Below, in pieces: positions 8,201 to 16,193 of a DNA stretch of 29,432 nt. The stretch covers positions 1 to 29,432 of the forward strand of contig DVNM01000007.1 in the NCBI GenBank assembly GCA_018714405.1, written 5' to 3'. Made by a program: the position numbers and the translations under genes. This stretch comes from Scybalenecus merdavium. Its GTDB lineage: Bacteria > Bacillota > Clostridia > Oscillospirales > Acutalibacteraceae. The notes under the pieces are model-generated. The model did no database searches and was not told the DNA's origin. It worked only from the letters and a program-made list of their open reading frames with translations. Position 1 is the first letter of the stretch. Every line of letters starts with the position of its first letter.

Positions 8201-8604
8201 CAGAAATAAAATACGCAACAATGGATGATTATGGCTTACTTATAAGCCGGGATACGCATGTCAGAAAAGAAGAATGGAAAAAGCTGATCGAAAAGAATCA
8301 GACACTTATTTTTAAGGTTGACGACCATTTTGCCGGCTGGCTCAGGTATAATCTGTTTTGGAATGAAATTCCGTTTATGAATATGCTGTACTTTCTGGAG
8401 GAGTACCGCGGCAAGGGTTACGGCACGCAAATGGTTCGTTTTTGGGAAAGGGAAATGGCAAAGCTCGGTTACGACAAGGTGATGACCTCGTCGCAGGCCA
8501 ATGAATCTGCGCAGCACTTTTACCGAAAGCTCGGCTATCGGGATGCCGGCGGTTTTTTCCCGTTTTGTAATGATTTAGAGATTATTTTCACGAAGGAGTT
8601 ATAA
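8197..8604 (+). CDS. GNAT family N-acetyltransferase
   Basis: A 135-residue GNAT acetyltransferase. The acetyl-CoA pyrophosphate loop is clear: EEYR71-G-K-G-Y-G76 at the start of a helix, preceded by the beta-4 strand MLYFL. The later SQANESAQHFYRKLGYRDAGGF is the usual 'N-x-x-A-x-x-F-Y-x-x-x-G-F' end of the fold. The acceptor substrate is unknown; it could be a small molecule or a protein N-terminus. I chose ATG 8197, which overlaps the tmcAL stop as ATGA and has GGAG upstream, over a TTG two codons earlier. Base composition is noticeably more AT-rich than in tmcAL, as in the next gene. This suggests the two arrived together by transfer. Confidence 0.88.
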   Translation: MTEIKYATMDDYGLLISRDTHVRKEEWKKLIEKNQTLIFKVDDHFAGWLRYNLFWNEIPFMNMLYFLEEYRGKGYGTQMVRFWEREMAKLGYDKVMTSSQANESAQHFYRKLGYRDAGGFFPFCNDLEIIFTKEL

Positions 8605-8605
8605 T

Positions 8606-8992
8606 ATGCCAAACAATATTTGGAAAAATTTATATGACACGGCAAAGGCGGTTGTTAACCCTCAAAAAATCAGTGCGCAGATATGCTCGGGCGGGGTTGG
8701 CGCTGCCGCGCTGACGAAGGATGGCCATATTTATACAGGCGTTAATATTGATACAGACTGCTCACTCGGTATGTGTGCCGAGCGAAACGCTATATCTACA
8801 ATGATCACCGCCGGTGAATTTGAAATAGCAAAAATAATTGCGGTAAATAAAAAAGGTCAAGTTCTGCCGCCCTGCGGCGCGTGCAGAGAATTTATGATGC
8901 AGTTGAAAAACGCATCAGATATTGAGGTGCTTGTGGATAACAATGGTACCGTAGTGAAATTGAAAGATCTGATGCCATACTCGTATTCATAA
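8606..8992 (+). CDS. Cytidine deaminase-like zinc deaminase
   Basis: A 128-residue protein with the complete zinc site of the cytidine deaminase fold: C57-A-E59 (MCAERNAI), where the glutamate is the proton shuttle, and P-C90-G-A-C93-REF. The length suits the small homotetrameric cytidine deaminase and blasticidin-S deaminase group. The N-terminus (VGAAALTKDGHIYTGVNID) matches the substrate-side strand of that group. Two roles are plausible: pyrimidine salvage (cytidine to uridine), or a more specialised deaminase of the blasticidin-S type. The lack of a typical upstream 'F-x-N' substrate motif that I can point to leaves this open. It has a strong AAGGAGTT ribosome binding site and starts one base after the GNAT stop, so the two are an operon. 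Confidence 0.85.
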   Translation: MPNNIWKNLYDTAKAVVNPQKISAQICSGGVGAAALTKDGHIYTGVNIDTDCSLGMCAERNAISTMITAGEFEIAKIIAVNKKGQVLPPCGACREFMMQLKNASDIEVLVDNNGTVVKLKDLMPYSYS

Positions 8993-9032
8993 AACGAAGG
9001 TAAAATACACAAAAAAATTATTGTAAAATGTA

Positions 9033-9085
9033 AAATGCCGCAACGATTATTTTGACTTGATTTCAAAACCTTCGTTGCGGCGTTT
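9033..9085. terminator. Long hairpin between convergent genes, probable bidirectional terminator
   Basis: A perfect 10-bp GC-rich arm (GCCGCAACGA at 9037-9046 with its complement at 9072-9081), extended by A-T pairs to 9033/9085, encloses a 25-nt loop that can form a small inner stem (TTTTGA/TCAAAA). It lies between the deaminase gene (plus) and rnmV (minus), whose 3' ends face each other. T-rich tracts flank both sides but neither is a classical long U-run. Confidence 0.6.
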
Positions 9086-9119
9086 CCGATAAAATGCGTG
9101 TTTTTCACGCACAAAAAAT

Positions 9120-9707
9120 TCAGGTCTCTTCCTGCAGTGTGCGCACAAGCGCCTGGTACTGCGCGGGCGTGAACGACTGGTTAAGCACCTGCAAAAGCGC
9201 ATTGGCCGAAAGAAATTCCGGCAGATCAAGCGCATGAAGCAGGCGCTTTCTTTTTTCCCGGCTGCCTGGGCCGCCCGAAAAGCCGTCTTCAAAAAGCATG
9301 GCCTTTGTGATGGCCGGTTCCACCGACGCCGCACACTGCACGCCGGCTTCTTCAAACCGCTTTTTCAAAACGGCAATGTCCATGCCCTCCACCCCGAGTT
9401 TTCCCTCGCGCGAGCGCTGCGCTTTGCGCCGCTCTTTGCCGAAAACCTCCGGAATATAAATGTGCTTGATCTGATCTTTCGGCACAGCCGATTCAATGTA
9501 ATGGCGGATCTGAAAACCGGCGGCGTCCGAATCTGTCAGCAGAATAATGCCGCGTTCACGCGCCATTTTCTGAATAAAGTGCAGCCGCGCCTTGTCCTTA
9601 TAGATCCCAAAGCCGTTCGTCTCAATGATCAGGCCGTCGATCACGCTTTCCAGCTTGATCTTATCATACTTGCCCTCTACCACAACGGCTTCCTGCACAC
9701 GGATCAA
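9120..9707 (-). CDS. rnmV: Ribonuclease M5 (5S rRNA maturation)
   Basis: A 195-residue Toprim-domain nuclease that cuts the 5S rRNA precursor in Firmicutes, with help from ribosomal protein L18. The Toprim glutamate is in EAVVVEGKYDK (about residues 6-16) and the D-x-D pair is in LLTDSDAAG. The family-specific IPEVFGKERRKAQRSREGKLGVEG segment is present and distinguishes it from DnaG/OLD Toprims. The C-terminal ~80 residues (SREKRKRLLHALDLPEFLSANALLQVLN) match the RNase M5 C-terminal region. The start is TTG at 9705-9707, giving the usual MIRVQEAVVVEGK; it overlaps the holA stop as TTGA. The gene is the last of the lacZ-comEC-holA-rnmV series and faces a hairpin terminator. Confidence 0.92.
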   Translation of the reverse strand: MIRVQEAVVVEGKYDKIKLESVIDGLIIETNGFGIYKDKARLHFIQKMARERGIILLTDSDAAGFQIRHYIESAVPKDQIKHIYIPEVFGKERRKAQRSREGKLGVEGMDIAVLKKRFEEAGVQCAASVEPAITKAMLFEDGFSGGPGSREKRKRLLHALDLPEFLSANALLQVLNQSFTPAQYQALVRTLQEET

Positions 9708-10747
9708 CGCGCCGCCCCCTTTACCGTCATCATCAGGCGCACAAGTGTTTCGTCCAGCACCAGGCGCGCATCAGCCGCCGTAGACTTCAGCTTCATGTCG
9801 GCCGCAGAAAGAATATCCATACAGTCGCGCAGCTGCTCCACAGAAACGGCCTGGCTGTCACGCGAGGCGTTGCGCAGCGCGAATTCGCGCCCGCGGTAAT
9901 TGTAGGCAGCAAGCACTTCGCCCAGGTCGTGCCCGCCGGCGCGGGCCAGCTTGGCACGGTACATGTCCACAAAACAGGAGGCAATGACCGACAAAATGAT
10001 GACCGGCTGTTCGCGCTGCTCGAAAAGCGTGTTCAGAATGCGGCAGGCGCCGTCATAATCGCCGCGCAGCACAGCTTTGGAAATGTCATAGACGCGCGCC
10101 TGCAGCGATTTGATGCAGACCGCGTCCACATCGCTGCGCGTGACCTCCGGCGCGGACGCGTAGGCACAGAGCTTGTCGAGTTCATTGAACACGGTGCACA
10201 AATCGGCGCCGACGCTTGCCAGAAAATAAGAGGCCGCCCCGGGCGCTATTTTTTTGCCCTGCCGCTCCACATAGGCCGTGATATAGCGCAAAAGATCGCG
10301 TTCGCCCTTTTTGTCATATTTTAAGCAGGCGGCATGCTTGGAAAACACTTTAAACGCGTTTTTAAACCGGGCGCTGCCTTTTGTGTCAAAATCCACCGCA
10401 TCATAGTGAAAAACCAAAACCGTGCTGGGCGAAGCGTCTTTTAAATACGCCTCCAGCTCGCTGATCTCCTTGCTGCTTTCAAAAGGATAGTCGCCGACGA
10501 CGATCAGGCGGTACTGCCCAAGCATCGGCAAAATTTCACAGTCGCGCAGCACGGTGTCCATCGAAACACTTTTGCCCTCAAAAAAGCGGTAATCGATCTC
10601 GCGCGCCTCTTTGGCAACCACTTTGGCACGCAGCTGCGCAAGGGCGCGGTCTTTTAAATACGTTTCCTCTCCATAAATCAAATAGGCGCCGGCAAACTGC
10701 TGCGCTTTCAGCTGATCCTTAAATTCTTTTTCCGTTATGTTTCCCAT
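9704..10747 (-). CDS. holA: DNA polymerase III subunit delta
   Basis: A 347-residue clamp-loader subunit delta (YqeN type), which opens the beta sliding clamp as part of the replisome. Family features are the N-terminal AYLIYGEETYLKDRALAQL, a central IDYRFFEGK and VVGDYPF segment, and the helical C-terminal domain with YDISKAVLRGDYDGACRILNTLFEQREQPVIIL and YNYRGREFALRNASRDSQAVSVEQLRDCMDILSAADMKLKS (described here in pieces, around residues 215-330). The length is normal. The start overlaps the end of comEC by 13 bases, and its stop overlaps the rnmV start, so the three are translationally coupled. The comEC-holA pairing is common in Firmicutes, while rnmV in the usual place of rpsT is less so. 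Confidence 0.93.
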   Translation of the reverse strand: MGNITEKEFKDQLKAQQFAGAYLIYGEETYLKDRALAQLRAKVVAKEAREIDYRFFEGKSVSMDTVLRDCEILPMLGQYRLIVVGDYPFESSKEISELEAYLKDASPSTVLVFHYDAVDFDTKGSARFKNAFKVFSKHAACLKYDKKGERDLLRYITAYVERQGKKIAPGAASYFLASVGADLCTVFNELDKLCAYASAPEVTRSDVDAVCIKSLQARVYDISKAVLRGDYDGACRILNTLFEQREQPVIILSVIASCFVDMYRAKLARAGGHDLGEVLAAYNYRGREFALRNASRDSQAVSVEQLRDCMDILSAADMKLKSTAADARLVLDETLVRLMMTVKGAAR

Positions 10748-12846
10748 TGCCTGTCCTTTCTGTACATGATCTGGCGCTGCGGCGCAAACAAAAACGTGCA
10801 GCCGCTTTCCATGTCGATCTCGCCGTTTTCAGCATCTGCACAGACGACTGTGCCAAAGCCCGACGCGCCGGAAGCGGTCTCGCACAGCAGCAGATCTGTA
10901 CCCGGCGGCGCCAGTGCCGCATCATCCGTAACGGCGACCGTGCGGCCGTAAATTTCAAACTGCACCAAAAAGCGGCCGTCTTCCTTATAGCTATATTCTA
11001 CACGAACACCATCCCATAAATCAAGAGATGTCTGCCGGGAAACGACCAGGTTTTCGGTGCGCACATTCATTGTGACCTCATCCTTTTCATAGGGCACAAG
11101 CAGATTTTGCACATTGCAGCGGTACGTTGTCTCGGCTGCGGCAGCGCTTTCATTTTCGGCATAAGACGGCACGATCCACCAAAGCACCTTTTTGCGCCCG
11201 GCTGCCTGCTCCACATCATACGCTCCTGCCTTACCCGTGCCGACCACAACACATTCGCCGCCGTTTTGCAAAACAGCCGCTACGCCGTCATAGGAGGCGG
11301 CCGCACGCAGCTGCACACGCCCCTGTGCTGAAAACACACACGACAGACCGGAAACGGCGAACAACACGCATGTGACCACCGCTGCGATTTGCAGAGATTT
11401 TTTAGAATAAAGCACAAACGCTGCGCCGAACATAAAAAGCGCCAGTCCGGCCGCAAGCGCCCAGACCGGATCGTCCAGGGAGAGCTGACTATAACGAAAC
11501 GATGCAAAAAACGACGTAACATCCAGCATAAAACCACAAAGCAGACGCAAACCGGACACCAGGAAATCCGACAAAAGCGGCACACCCTGCAGACAAAACG
11601 CCGCCAGCGCAAGTCCCATAACGAAATTGGCCAGCGGCACCAGCAAAATATTGGCCGCAAACGCAGCCGGACTGACCGTTTGAAAAAACAGCAGCGTGAC
11701 CGGCAGCGTGTAAACACTCACGCCAAACGTGATGGCCAGACTTTCCAAAACCGTGCGCAGCGCACGCGCAAAAACGCCCGCGCCAAAAGACGGCAGCTTG
11801 TCAACCAAATGCGGCACAAGCGTCAGCAGAGCCAGCGTTGCCGCGCAAGAGAGCAGCGTGCCCACATCCACCGCCGCAAACGGATTTAGACAAAGCAGGA
11901 AAACGGCAAAGCCAAGCGAATTGAGCGCATCGGCCTTTTTGCTGCAGACCTGTCCGATCAGAATCACGCCGAGCATTACGGCAGCGCGGACGACGGAACC
12001 GGTAAACCCCGTCAGCGCACAGTAGACCAACAGCAGCACAAGCGTTGAAAACACACGCAGCTTTTCGCTTGCGCCAAGCCGGCGCAGCACCCAATATGCA
12101 GCCGTGCCGAGCACCGTTGTATTGAGGCCGCTGACCGCCATCAGGTGCGTAACGCCGGAAGCAGTGAAATCGGCATAGGCCCGGTCCGACATGGCGCTTG
12201 TGTCACCGATCAAAAGCGCACAGGCAAGCGCGCCGCGGTCGCCGCCCGGATAAAGCGAAAAATAGGTGCGTATCTGCTGGCGCAGCCGTAAAATCAGGTA
12301 AGACAGATAACGCACACGTTCGCCGCCGCTTTCGGCCGACAAAACGGTGGCGCGCACATAAACGCCCTTGGCATATGCGCCGTAGGAATCCAGCGCACTG
12401 TTGCCGGAAGCATAAAACCGCGCGCGGCAGGAGAAAAGCGTGTAAGGTTCGGCCGAAAGCGGCGTGCGCACACGCAGCTGCGTTTCAAACGGCTGCGGCG
12501 CGCCGGCAAGATCTGCCGAAACGACTTTGGCCGGATAAACATAGTATTCTCCCGAGCGCTCGGGGAAGTCGGTCACATAAGCCGTGCACGACACAGTCTT
12601 GCCGTCCAGCGCCCCGATCACATGACCGGCCGAATCTGTAAACACAATAAACAAAATACAGGCCAGCAGCGCGGCGCCGAGACACATCGGCACCGCCAGA
12701 GCCAGCCTGTATTTTTGGATGCACAGTGAGAAAAGCAGCAGCGCAAAAAGCGCGCCTGCCGCATAAAAAGCGGCCGCCGGGAACACGTTTAAAACGATCA
12801 GCGCAGCTGCCATCGAAAAACCGATGTGCGCAAAAATCCGTTTCAC
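10735..12846 (-). CDS. comEC: ComEC/Rec2 competence DNA channel with degenerate C-terminal domain
   Basis: A 703-residue polytopic membrane protein. ComEC forms the channel that carries single-stranded DNA into competent cells. Hydrophobic segments near the N-terminus precede a soluble DUF4131/OB region (about residues 60-170). The competence domain follows, with the hallmark H234-L-M-A-V-S-G-L-N242 and many membrane spans to about residue 490. Intact family members end in a metallo-beta-lactamase-like nuclease domain with an SHxDxDH metal site. Here the corresponding stretch reads S561-Y-A-E-N-E-S567, without the histidines and aspartates, and the domain is short. The start is GTG at 12844-12846, 20 bases downstream of lacZ. 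Competence may still work if another nuclease degrades the non-transported strand. Confidence 0.92.
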   Translation of the reverse strand: MKRIFAHIGFSMAAALIVLNVFPAAAFYAAGALFALLLFSLCIQKYRLALAVPMCLGAALLACILFIVFTDSAGHVIGALDGKTVSCTAYVTDFPERSGEYYVYPAKVVSADLAGAPQPFETQLRVRTPLSAEPYTLFSCRARFYASGNSALDSYGAYAKGVYVRATVLSAESGGERVRYLSYLILRLRQQIRTYFSLYPGGDRGALACALLIGDTSAMSDRAYADFTASGVTHLMAVSGLNTTVLGTAAYWVLRRLGASEKLRVFSTLVLLLVYCALTGFTGSVVRAAVMLGVILIGQVCSKKADALNSLGFAVFLLCLNPFAAVDVGTLLSCAATLALLTLVPHLVDKLPSFGAGVFARALRTVLESLAITFGVSVYTLPVTLLFFQTVSPAAFAANILLVPLANFVMGLALAAFCLQGVPLLSDFLVSGLRLLCGFMLDVTSFFASFRYSQLSLDDPVWALAAGLALFMFGAAFVLYSKKSLQIAAVVTCVLFAVSGLSCVFSAQGRVQLRAAASYDGVAAVLQNGGECVVVGTGKAGAYDVEQAAGRKKVLWWIVPSYAENESAAAAETTYRCNVQNLLVPYEKDEVTMNVRTENLVVSRQTSLDLWDGVRVEYSYKEDGRFLVQFEIYGRTVAVTDDAALAPPGTDLLLCETASGASGFGTVVCADAENGEIDMESGCTFLFAPQRQIMYRKDRQWET

Positions 12847-12866
12847 CGGCGGCCGTTCCCCTTTCT

Positions 12867-15800
12867 TTAAGAATCAGACGCTTCGTCCACCACTTCCATC
12901 AGGAAACAGTAAGACAGTTTCTTGCCCTTGTGGATGATGTACGGCTCACGCAGGCAGGAATAGCCGGGCATGTCGCCGCCTACGCCGCGCTGGCACTTGT
13001 CGATCGTCACATAATTGAAATCATGGTACTCCATCGTGTGCACATGCGTAAACTTGGCGAGCTGGTCGGTCGTGTAGTTATGGGCACTGAATTCCAGAGT
13101 CTGGTCGTAGTAGGCCGAAAACTGCACGCCGAACCCGTTTTTGTCTTTAAACGACACACGGCGCACATCTGTGCGGTTGCCGTTTTCCTGCGGACGCATG
13201 TAGCGGTGCTCGAGACCGCGCACATCGCTGCGGTACACGCCGATCTTGGCGCCGCGCTTACGGTCGCAGTACGTCTCCTGCTCGCCGCGGCCGTACCATT
13301 CGACCTGGTCAAGAGATTTGTCAAGCTGCATATGGTAGCCGAAGCGCAGCATATCGGCCGCCGGCACGCCGCTGTGGTACACATAGAGCTTGCCGTCGTT
13401 ATAAACGCGGTATGTCGTAAACAGTTTAGACATCAGGTTCGCACGCATGGCGCAGCGCACCTCAATGTAAGCGCTTGTTTTTTCCACGTCCGTGCGAAGC
13501 ATGCGCACCGAGTGCGTAGCCGTGCGCCAGCGATACAGCGGGTGCAGCGGGATCAGCGGCACAACGAAGTTCAAAAAGTCGATGTCATTGTCGGTCAGCG
13601 CACGGAAATAGTTGGGCGCCATCGGCGCTTTCAAAATTTCGCGGCCCTTATACTTATAGGAAACGACCTGGCCGTTTTCGATAGACACCGAGAAATTCGC
13701 ACCGTTCACAACGGCGCCGCGGCTGGTCTTGGTCACCGCAGCCGGTTCCGTGCAGATCTTCACAAGCGGTTTGCTGCGCGGTTTCAGGATAAACTGATCC
13801 CACGACATCTCATAATCCGCATCGCACCAGACCTCTTCGGTGCGCTTTAAATAGGAAATGGTCAGCACGCATTCCTTGGCCGGCAGCGCCGCACGGTCAT
13901 AGTCGATATGGAAATCTGTACTTGAAAGCGGCGGCGTGCTCAGCGCGATCTCGCCGGAGGCGATCTTTTCACCCTCCGCCTCGATCTTCCAGACACAGCG
14001 GTATTCAGAAAGATTCGTAAAGAGCATCTTGTTTCTGACCGCAAAAAGACCCTGATCCAGGTCTTTGGCCGTGGTCACAAAGTATTGGTAGCCCTTTTTC
14101 ACCTCATAAATAGACGGGTGCAGCGTGCGGTCGGCCGCAATAATACCGTTGGCGCAGAAATAAGTGTTCGATCCGGTCATGGCCGTGGTGTTCGGAATGT
14201 CGAACGCCGGGCGCGGCTCATCCTTTTCAAAGTCGGTGCCGTACAGCCACATATCTTCGCCGTTCGGCCCTTTTCTGTGCAGCGCCTGATCCACAAAATC
14301 CCAGATAAAGCCGCCGCACATGTTGTCGTACTTTTCAAAGTCGTCAATATACTCCTGGAAATTGCCGAGCGAATTTTCCATGGCATGGGCAAATTCACAC
14401 AGGATGACCGGCTTGCCGCGGTACATTTCCGGGCGGATCGGCTTGCTGTCAGCCGCAAGCTGGTTGGCGACCTTGTCGTAAAGCGTGGTCTTGATCTCCT
14501 CTTTATTGCCGAGCTGGCGCATCGTCTTTTCGACCGGGTACATTCTGGAGATCACGTCGGACTTGGTCAAGTCAAAGTCGCCCTCGTAGTGGAACTGGCG
14601 CGTATCGTCCAGCTGCAGGGCGGCCTGCTTCATCTTCATAAAATTGCTGCCGTCACCGGCTTCGTTGCCGAGCGACCACATAAAGATGCAGGGGTTGTTG
14701 CGGTCGCGCAGCACCATGCGCTGCATGCGGTCCACAACGGCAGCCGTCCACACCGGGTTGCTGCCCGGCACGCCCTTACGGCGCACACCGTGCGTCTCCA
14801 GGTCGCACTCATCCATCACATAAAGGCCGTACTTGTTGCAAAGCTCATAAAGATAGGGGTCATCCGGGTAATGCGACGTGCGCACCGCGTTGATGTTGTG
14901 GCGCTTCATGATGCCAAGGTCCTGCGAAAAGCGCTCCCGCGGCACAGCCCAGCCGTGGTCGGGGTCAAAGTCGTGGCGGTTGACGCCGTGGATCATCAGC
15001 GGCTGACCGTTGAAATAGATCTTTTCGCCAATGATCTCCACCTTTTTAAAGCCGACCGTATACGTTTTGACGCAGACGAGCGTTTCGCCGGAATAAAGCT
15101 TGATGACCAGCGTGTATGTATTCGGGTCTTCAGCCGACCACTTGCGCGGCGCGATCACATCCTTCGCAAAGCGGCAGGTGCAAAGTTCGCCGTTTTGGCG
15201 CATTTTCGCATCGCCCAGGGAGATGCGCCCCTTTTCGTCCAAAAGCTCTGCCGTAACGGTCAAGCCCGTCAATTCACTGCCGTAGCTTTTCAGATACACG
15301 TCGAGGCGTGTGTCTGAATTCAGGCAGCGGTCATCCAGATAAGTACGGAAGAAAAAGTCGCGGATGCACACCTTCGGCTCCGCATATAAATAAACTTCAC
15401 GGTAAATGCCGCACAGCCACCACATGTCCTGATCTTCCAGATAGCTGCCGTCGCTGTAACGGTAGACTTTGGCCGTGACCAGGTTTTCACCTGGCTTCAA
15501 AAAGGCCGTAACGTCGAACTCGTGGGGCACCATGGAGCCCTGCGAATAGCCCAGGAAGCGGCCGTTCACATAGACTTCAAGTGCTGACTTGGCCGCGCCG
15601 AAATGCAAAAACACCTCGCGGTCGTTAAAATTTTCGGGCAGCGTGAATTTTTTTCTGTAAATGCCGATCTCCTGCAGCTTGTGGTTGATTTTCGGGATTT
15701 TGCCCTTGCTGCGGCTGAACGGCTTCGGGAACGTACTGGCGTAGTAATACGGCACGCTGTAGCCCTCCGTCTGCCAAACAGAAGGCACGCGGATCTCCCG

Positions 15801-16022
15801 CCAGGCGGAATCGTCAAAATTTTCTGCGTAATAATACTTCGGCTCCCCCTCCAGGCCGCGCTGCCAATAAAATTTCCACTGGCCGTTCAGCGACAGCTTG
15901 TAGGGCGACGCCTCGCCAGAAAGCGCCTGCTCCTCACTGTCAAACGGCAGGGCGAGGACGTGGCCGTCTTCTTTATTGATCTTGAAAACAGACGGATCCT
16001 CCCAATAATGTTTAGATGCCAT
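12867..16022 (-). CDS. lacZ: Beta-galactosidase, glycoside hydrolase family 2
   Basis: A 1051-residue GH2 enzyme, close in length and layout to E. coli LacZ. It hydrolyses terminal beta-galactosides such as lactose. The N-terminal sugar-binding jelly-roll (SLNGQWKFYW, RVPSVWQTEGY) leads to an immunoglobulin-like domain, then the TIM barrel from about residue 345 (GVNRHDFDPDHG, RTSHYPDDPYLYELC). The acid/base is E454 (SLGNEAGDGSN) and the nucleophile is E543 (LCEFAHAMENSLG). The C-terminal beta-sandwich domains follow, ending near the family's GDMPGYSCLREPY. No signal peptide is visible, so it acts in the cytoplasm. A GAGGAGG ribosome binding site and a good promoter precede it. It is upstream of comEC with only 20 bases between, so competence and replication genes may receive its transcription. 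No lac permease or regulator is adjacent. Confidence 0.95.
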   Translation of the reverse strand: MASKHYWEDPSVFKINKEDGHVLALPFDSEEQALSGEASPYKLSLNGQWKFYWQRGLEGEPKYYYAENFDDSAWREIRVPSVWQTEGYSVPYYYASTFPKPFSRSKGKIPKINHKLQEIGIYRKKFTLPENFNDREVFLHFGAAKSALEVYVNGRFLGYSQGSMVPHEFDVTAFLKPGENLVTAKVYRYSDGSYLEDQDMWWLCGIYREVYLYAEPKVCIRDFFFRTYLDDRCLNSDTRLDVYLKSYGSELTGLTVTAELLDEKGRISLGDAKMRQNGELCTCRFAKDVIAPRKWSAEDPNTYTLVIKLYSGETLVCVKTYTVGFKKVEIIGEKIYFNGQPLMIHGVNRHDFDPDHGWAVPRERFSQDLGIMKRHNINAVRTSHYPDDPYLYELCNKYGLYVMDECDLETHGVRRKGVPGSNPVWTAAVVDRMQRMVLRDRNNPCIFMWSLGNEAGDGSNFMKMKQAALQLDDTRQFHYEGDFDLTKSDVISRMYPVEKTMRQLGNKEEIKTTLYDKVANQLAADSKPIRPEMYRGKPVILCEFAHAMENSLGNFQEYIDDFEKYDNMCGGFIWDFVDQALHRKGPNGEDMWLYGTDFEKDEPRPAFDIPNTTAMTGSNTYFCANGIIAADRTLHPSIYEVKKGYQYFVTTAKDLDQGLFAVRNKMLFTNLSEYRCVWKIEAEGEKIASGEIALSTPPLSSTDFHIDYDRAALPAKECVLTISYLKRTEEVWCDADYEMSWDQFILKPRSKPLVKICTEPAAVTKTSRGAVVNGANFSVSIENGQVVSYKYKGREILKAPMAPNYFRALTDNDIDFLNFVVPLIPLHPLYRWRTATHSVRMLRTDVEKTSAYIEVRCAMRANLMSKLFTTYRVYNDGKLYVYHSGVPAADMLRFGYHMQLDKSLDQVEWYGRGEQETYCDRKRGAKIGVYRSDVRGLEHRYMRPQENGNRTDVRRVSFKDKNGFGVQFSAYYDQTLEFSAHNYTTDQLAKFTHVHTMEYHDFNYVTIDKCQRGVGGDMPGYSCLREPYIIHKGKKLSYCFLMEVVDEASDS

Positions 16023-16070
16023 GCTGAAACCTCCTCATAAAAATAGACATCTGCATAAAAAGCTAGGTTT

Positions 16071-16099
16071 AGTATAATTTAAAATGTAATAAAAGTCAA
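16071..16099 (-). promoter_or_regulatory. Sigma-A promoter of lacZ
   Basis: On the minus strand TTGACT (16094-16099) is separated by exactly 17 bases from TATACT (16071-16076). The transcript would begin about 40 bases before the lacZ ATG, which has a strong GAGGAGG ribosome binding site. No operator palindrome or cre-type site was recognised. This promoter diverges from the fem promoter 11 bases away. Confidence 0.7.
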
Positions 16100-16109
16100 C
16101 AAATGAAAC

Positions 16110-16138
16110 TTGTGCCGCGCACGCGAATGTGTTAAAAT
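16110..16138 (+). promoter_or_regulatory. Putative sigma-A promoter of the femX-alr operon
   Basis: TTGTGC (16110-16115), 17 bases, TAAAAT (16133-16138), with the predicted transcript start about 48 bases before the femX-like ATG at 16194. The -35 sits next to the divergent lacZ promoter, so the two may affect each other. Confidence 0.55.
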
Positions 16139-16193
16139 AAGTAACAGCCAGAAAAAAGGCTTTCAATCTGAACTGACTGCGAGGGATAGTTAT

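Noticed and set aside
12726..13850. 374-codon open frame on the plus strand across the comEC/lacZ junction
   Set aside because: Antisense to two real genes; composition typical of a shadow frame.
14085..15317. 410-codon open frame antisense to lacZ
   Set aside because: Full overlap with the well-conserved GH2 catalytic region, no ribosome binding site and no recognisable domain.
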